Of a stretch of DNA of 5,868 nucleotides, positions 5,646-5,868 are shown one piece after another; the stretch's first letter is position 1; each line of letters starts with the position of its first letter. This DNA comes from Vulcanimicrobiota bacterium. GTDB taxonomy: Bacteria > Eremiobacterota > Eremiobacteria > Baltobacterales > Baltobacteraceae. The notes beneath the pieces are model-generated. The model ran no database searches. It was not told the DNA's origin and was given only the letters and a program-made list of their open reading frames with translations. The position numbers and the translations under genes were made by a program. The stretch is from the NCBI GenBank assembly GCA_028287545.1, contig JAQBPL010000314.1, forward strand, positions 1 to 5,868. The letters run 5' to 3'.

Positions 5646-5663
5646 CGCGCCCTTGCCGGCGCG
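5646..5663. other. Small hairpin in the recA leader region
   Basis: CGCGCC (5646-5651) pairs with GGCGCG (5658-5663) around a six-base loop. It would lie in the recA leader if transcription starts near the LexA box. Six G/C pairs can occur by chance in DNA of this composition, so function is uncertain. Confidence 0.3.
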
Positions 5664-5738
5664 GGTGCAGCGTGGGAATGTCCGGCGACGGCCTTCGCAC
5701 TCTGCCACGCATCTGGCACTCTAGCGCGATACCGTCGG

Positions 5739-5769
5739 TACAATCCCGACACGCACACACCGCACGGAG
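5739..5769 (+). promoter_or_regulatory. recA-proximal -10-like hexamer and ribosome binding site
   Basis: TACAAT (5739-5744) is one base from TATAAT. The best -35-like hexamer, CTGGCA (5714-5719), is 19 bases away, which is long. GGAG at 5766-5769 lies four bases before the recA ATG and is a credible Shine-Dalgarno. The hexamer could be a second, LexA-independent recA promoter; the ribosome site is better supported than the promoter. Confidence 0.45.
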
Positions 5770-5773
5770 CACC

Positions 5774-5868
5774 ATGGCAGACGACAAGCAGACAGCCCTG
5801 AACAGCGCGCTCGCGCAGATCGAGCGCCAGTTCGGCAAAGGCTCGATCATGAAGATGGGCGAGTTCAC
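5774..5868 (+). CDS. recA: Recombinase RecA, 3'-truncated by window edge
   Basis: N-terminal 31 codons of RecA, the ATP-dependent strand-exchange protein that coats single-stranded DNA in homologous recombination and triggers LexA self-cleavage in the SOS response. The sequence begins [19 protein letters not shown] and continues [12 protein letters not shown], matching the highly conserved RecA start ([22 protein letters not shown] in E. coli). The ATG is favoured by GGAG four bases upstream and by agreement with the family's start. The Walker A and later motifs are beyond the right edge. It is divergent from the ArsR gene, with a 231-base gap carrying a LexA-type box, which supports damage-inducible expression. 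Confidence 0.95.
   Translation, partial: MADDKQTALNSALAQIERQFGKGSIMKMGEF

Noticed and set aside
5714..5732. Sigma-54-like TGGCAC element upstream of recA
   Set aside because: The required TTGC at -12 spacing is absent; the following bases are CGCG.
5575..5868. Minus-strand open frame running over the recA start and the control region
   Set aside because: It covers the LexA box and the conserved RecA N-terminus and has no recognisable domain or ribosome site.
1..5868. A new multi-gene defence or biosynthetic system
   Set aside because: The genes are an S10 pair, a reductase, ftsY, a small regulator and recA in alternating orientations. Nothing links them functionally beyond the shared repeats.

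Overview
This is a high-GC bacterial chromosomal window, strongly G/C at third codon positions. It holds ordinary housekeeping genes, a pair of secreted-type peptidases and two conspicuous intergenic repeat elements. No phylum can be read securely from it. Tandem S10 carboxypeptidases, a short FtsY without an acidic domain, and an ATCGAAC-N4-GTTCGAT LexA-type box ahead of recA rule out the enteric LexA consensus (CTGT-N8-ACAG). They fit a high-GC lineage with a Gram-positive/actinobacterial-type SOS box. My tentative guess is an Eremiobacterota/Vulcanimicrobiota-like organism, at low confidence.

Layout. 1-1425 (+) is the 3' part of an S10 serine carboxypeptidase-like gene, cut by the left edge. 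1428-2951 (+) is a complete tandem paralogue with a signal peptide, two bases after the first gene's stop. 2952-3091 holds a long perfect inverted repeat. 3092-4012 (-) is an aldo/keto reductase. 4013-4070 is a very short divergent gap. 4071-4994 (+) is ftsY, the SRP receptor. 4995-5218 holds a second, more complex repeat cluster sharing an 11-bp core with the first. 5219-5542 (-) is a small ArsR-type regulator. 5543-5773 is a divergent control region with a candidate ArsR operator, a perfect LexA box and the recA leader. 5774 to the right edge is the first 31 codons of recA (+).

How it fits together. The two peptidases look like one transcription unit for exported peptide degradation. The other genes are separate units with alternating orientation and show no sign of forming one pathway. 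Both repeat elements lie in the two convergent 3'-to-3' gaps, each starting within nine bases of the upstream stop codon, which is where bidirectional terminators or tolerated insertions are expected. The most informative regulatory sequence is the 5543-5773 interval: the SOS box suggests damage-inducible recA control, and an AT-rich palindrome suggests ArsR autoregulation. I see no CRISPR array, tRNA, rRNA, transposase or phage gene, and no convincing new multi-gene system. The repeat family and the control region are the items most worth a second look.
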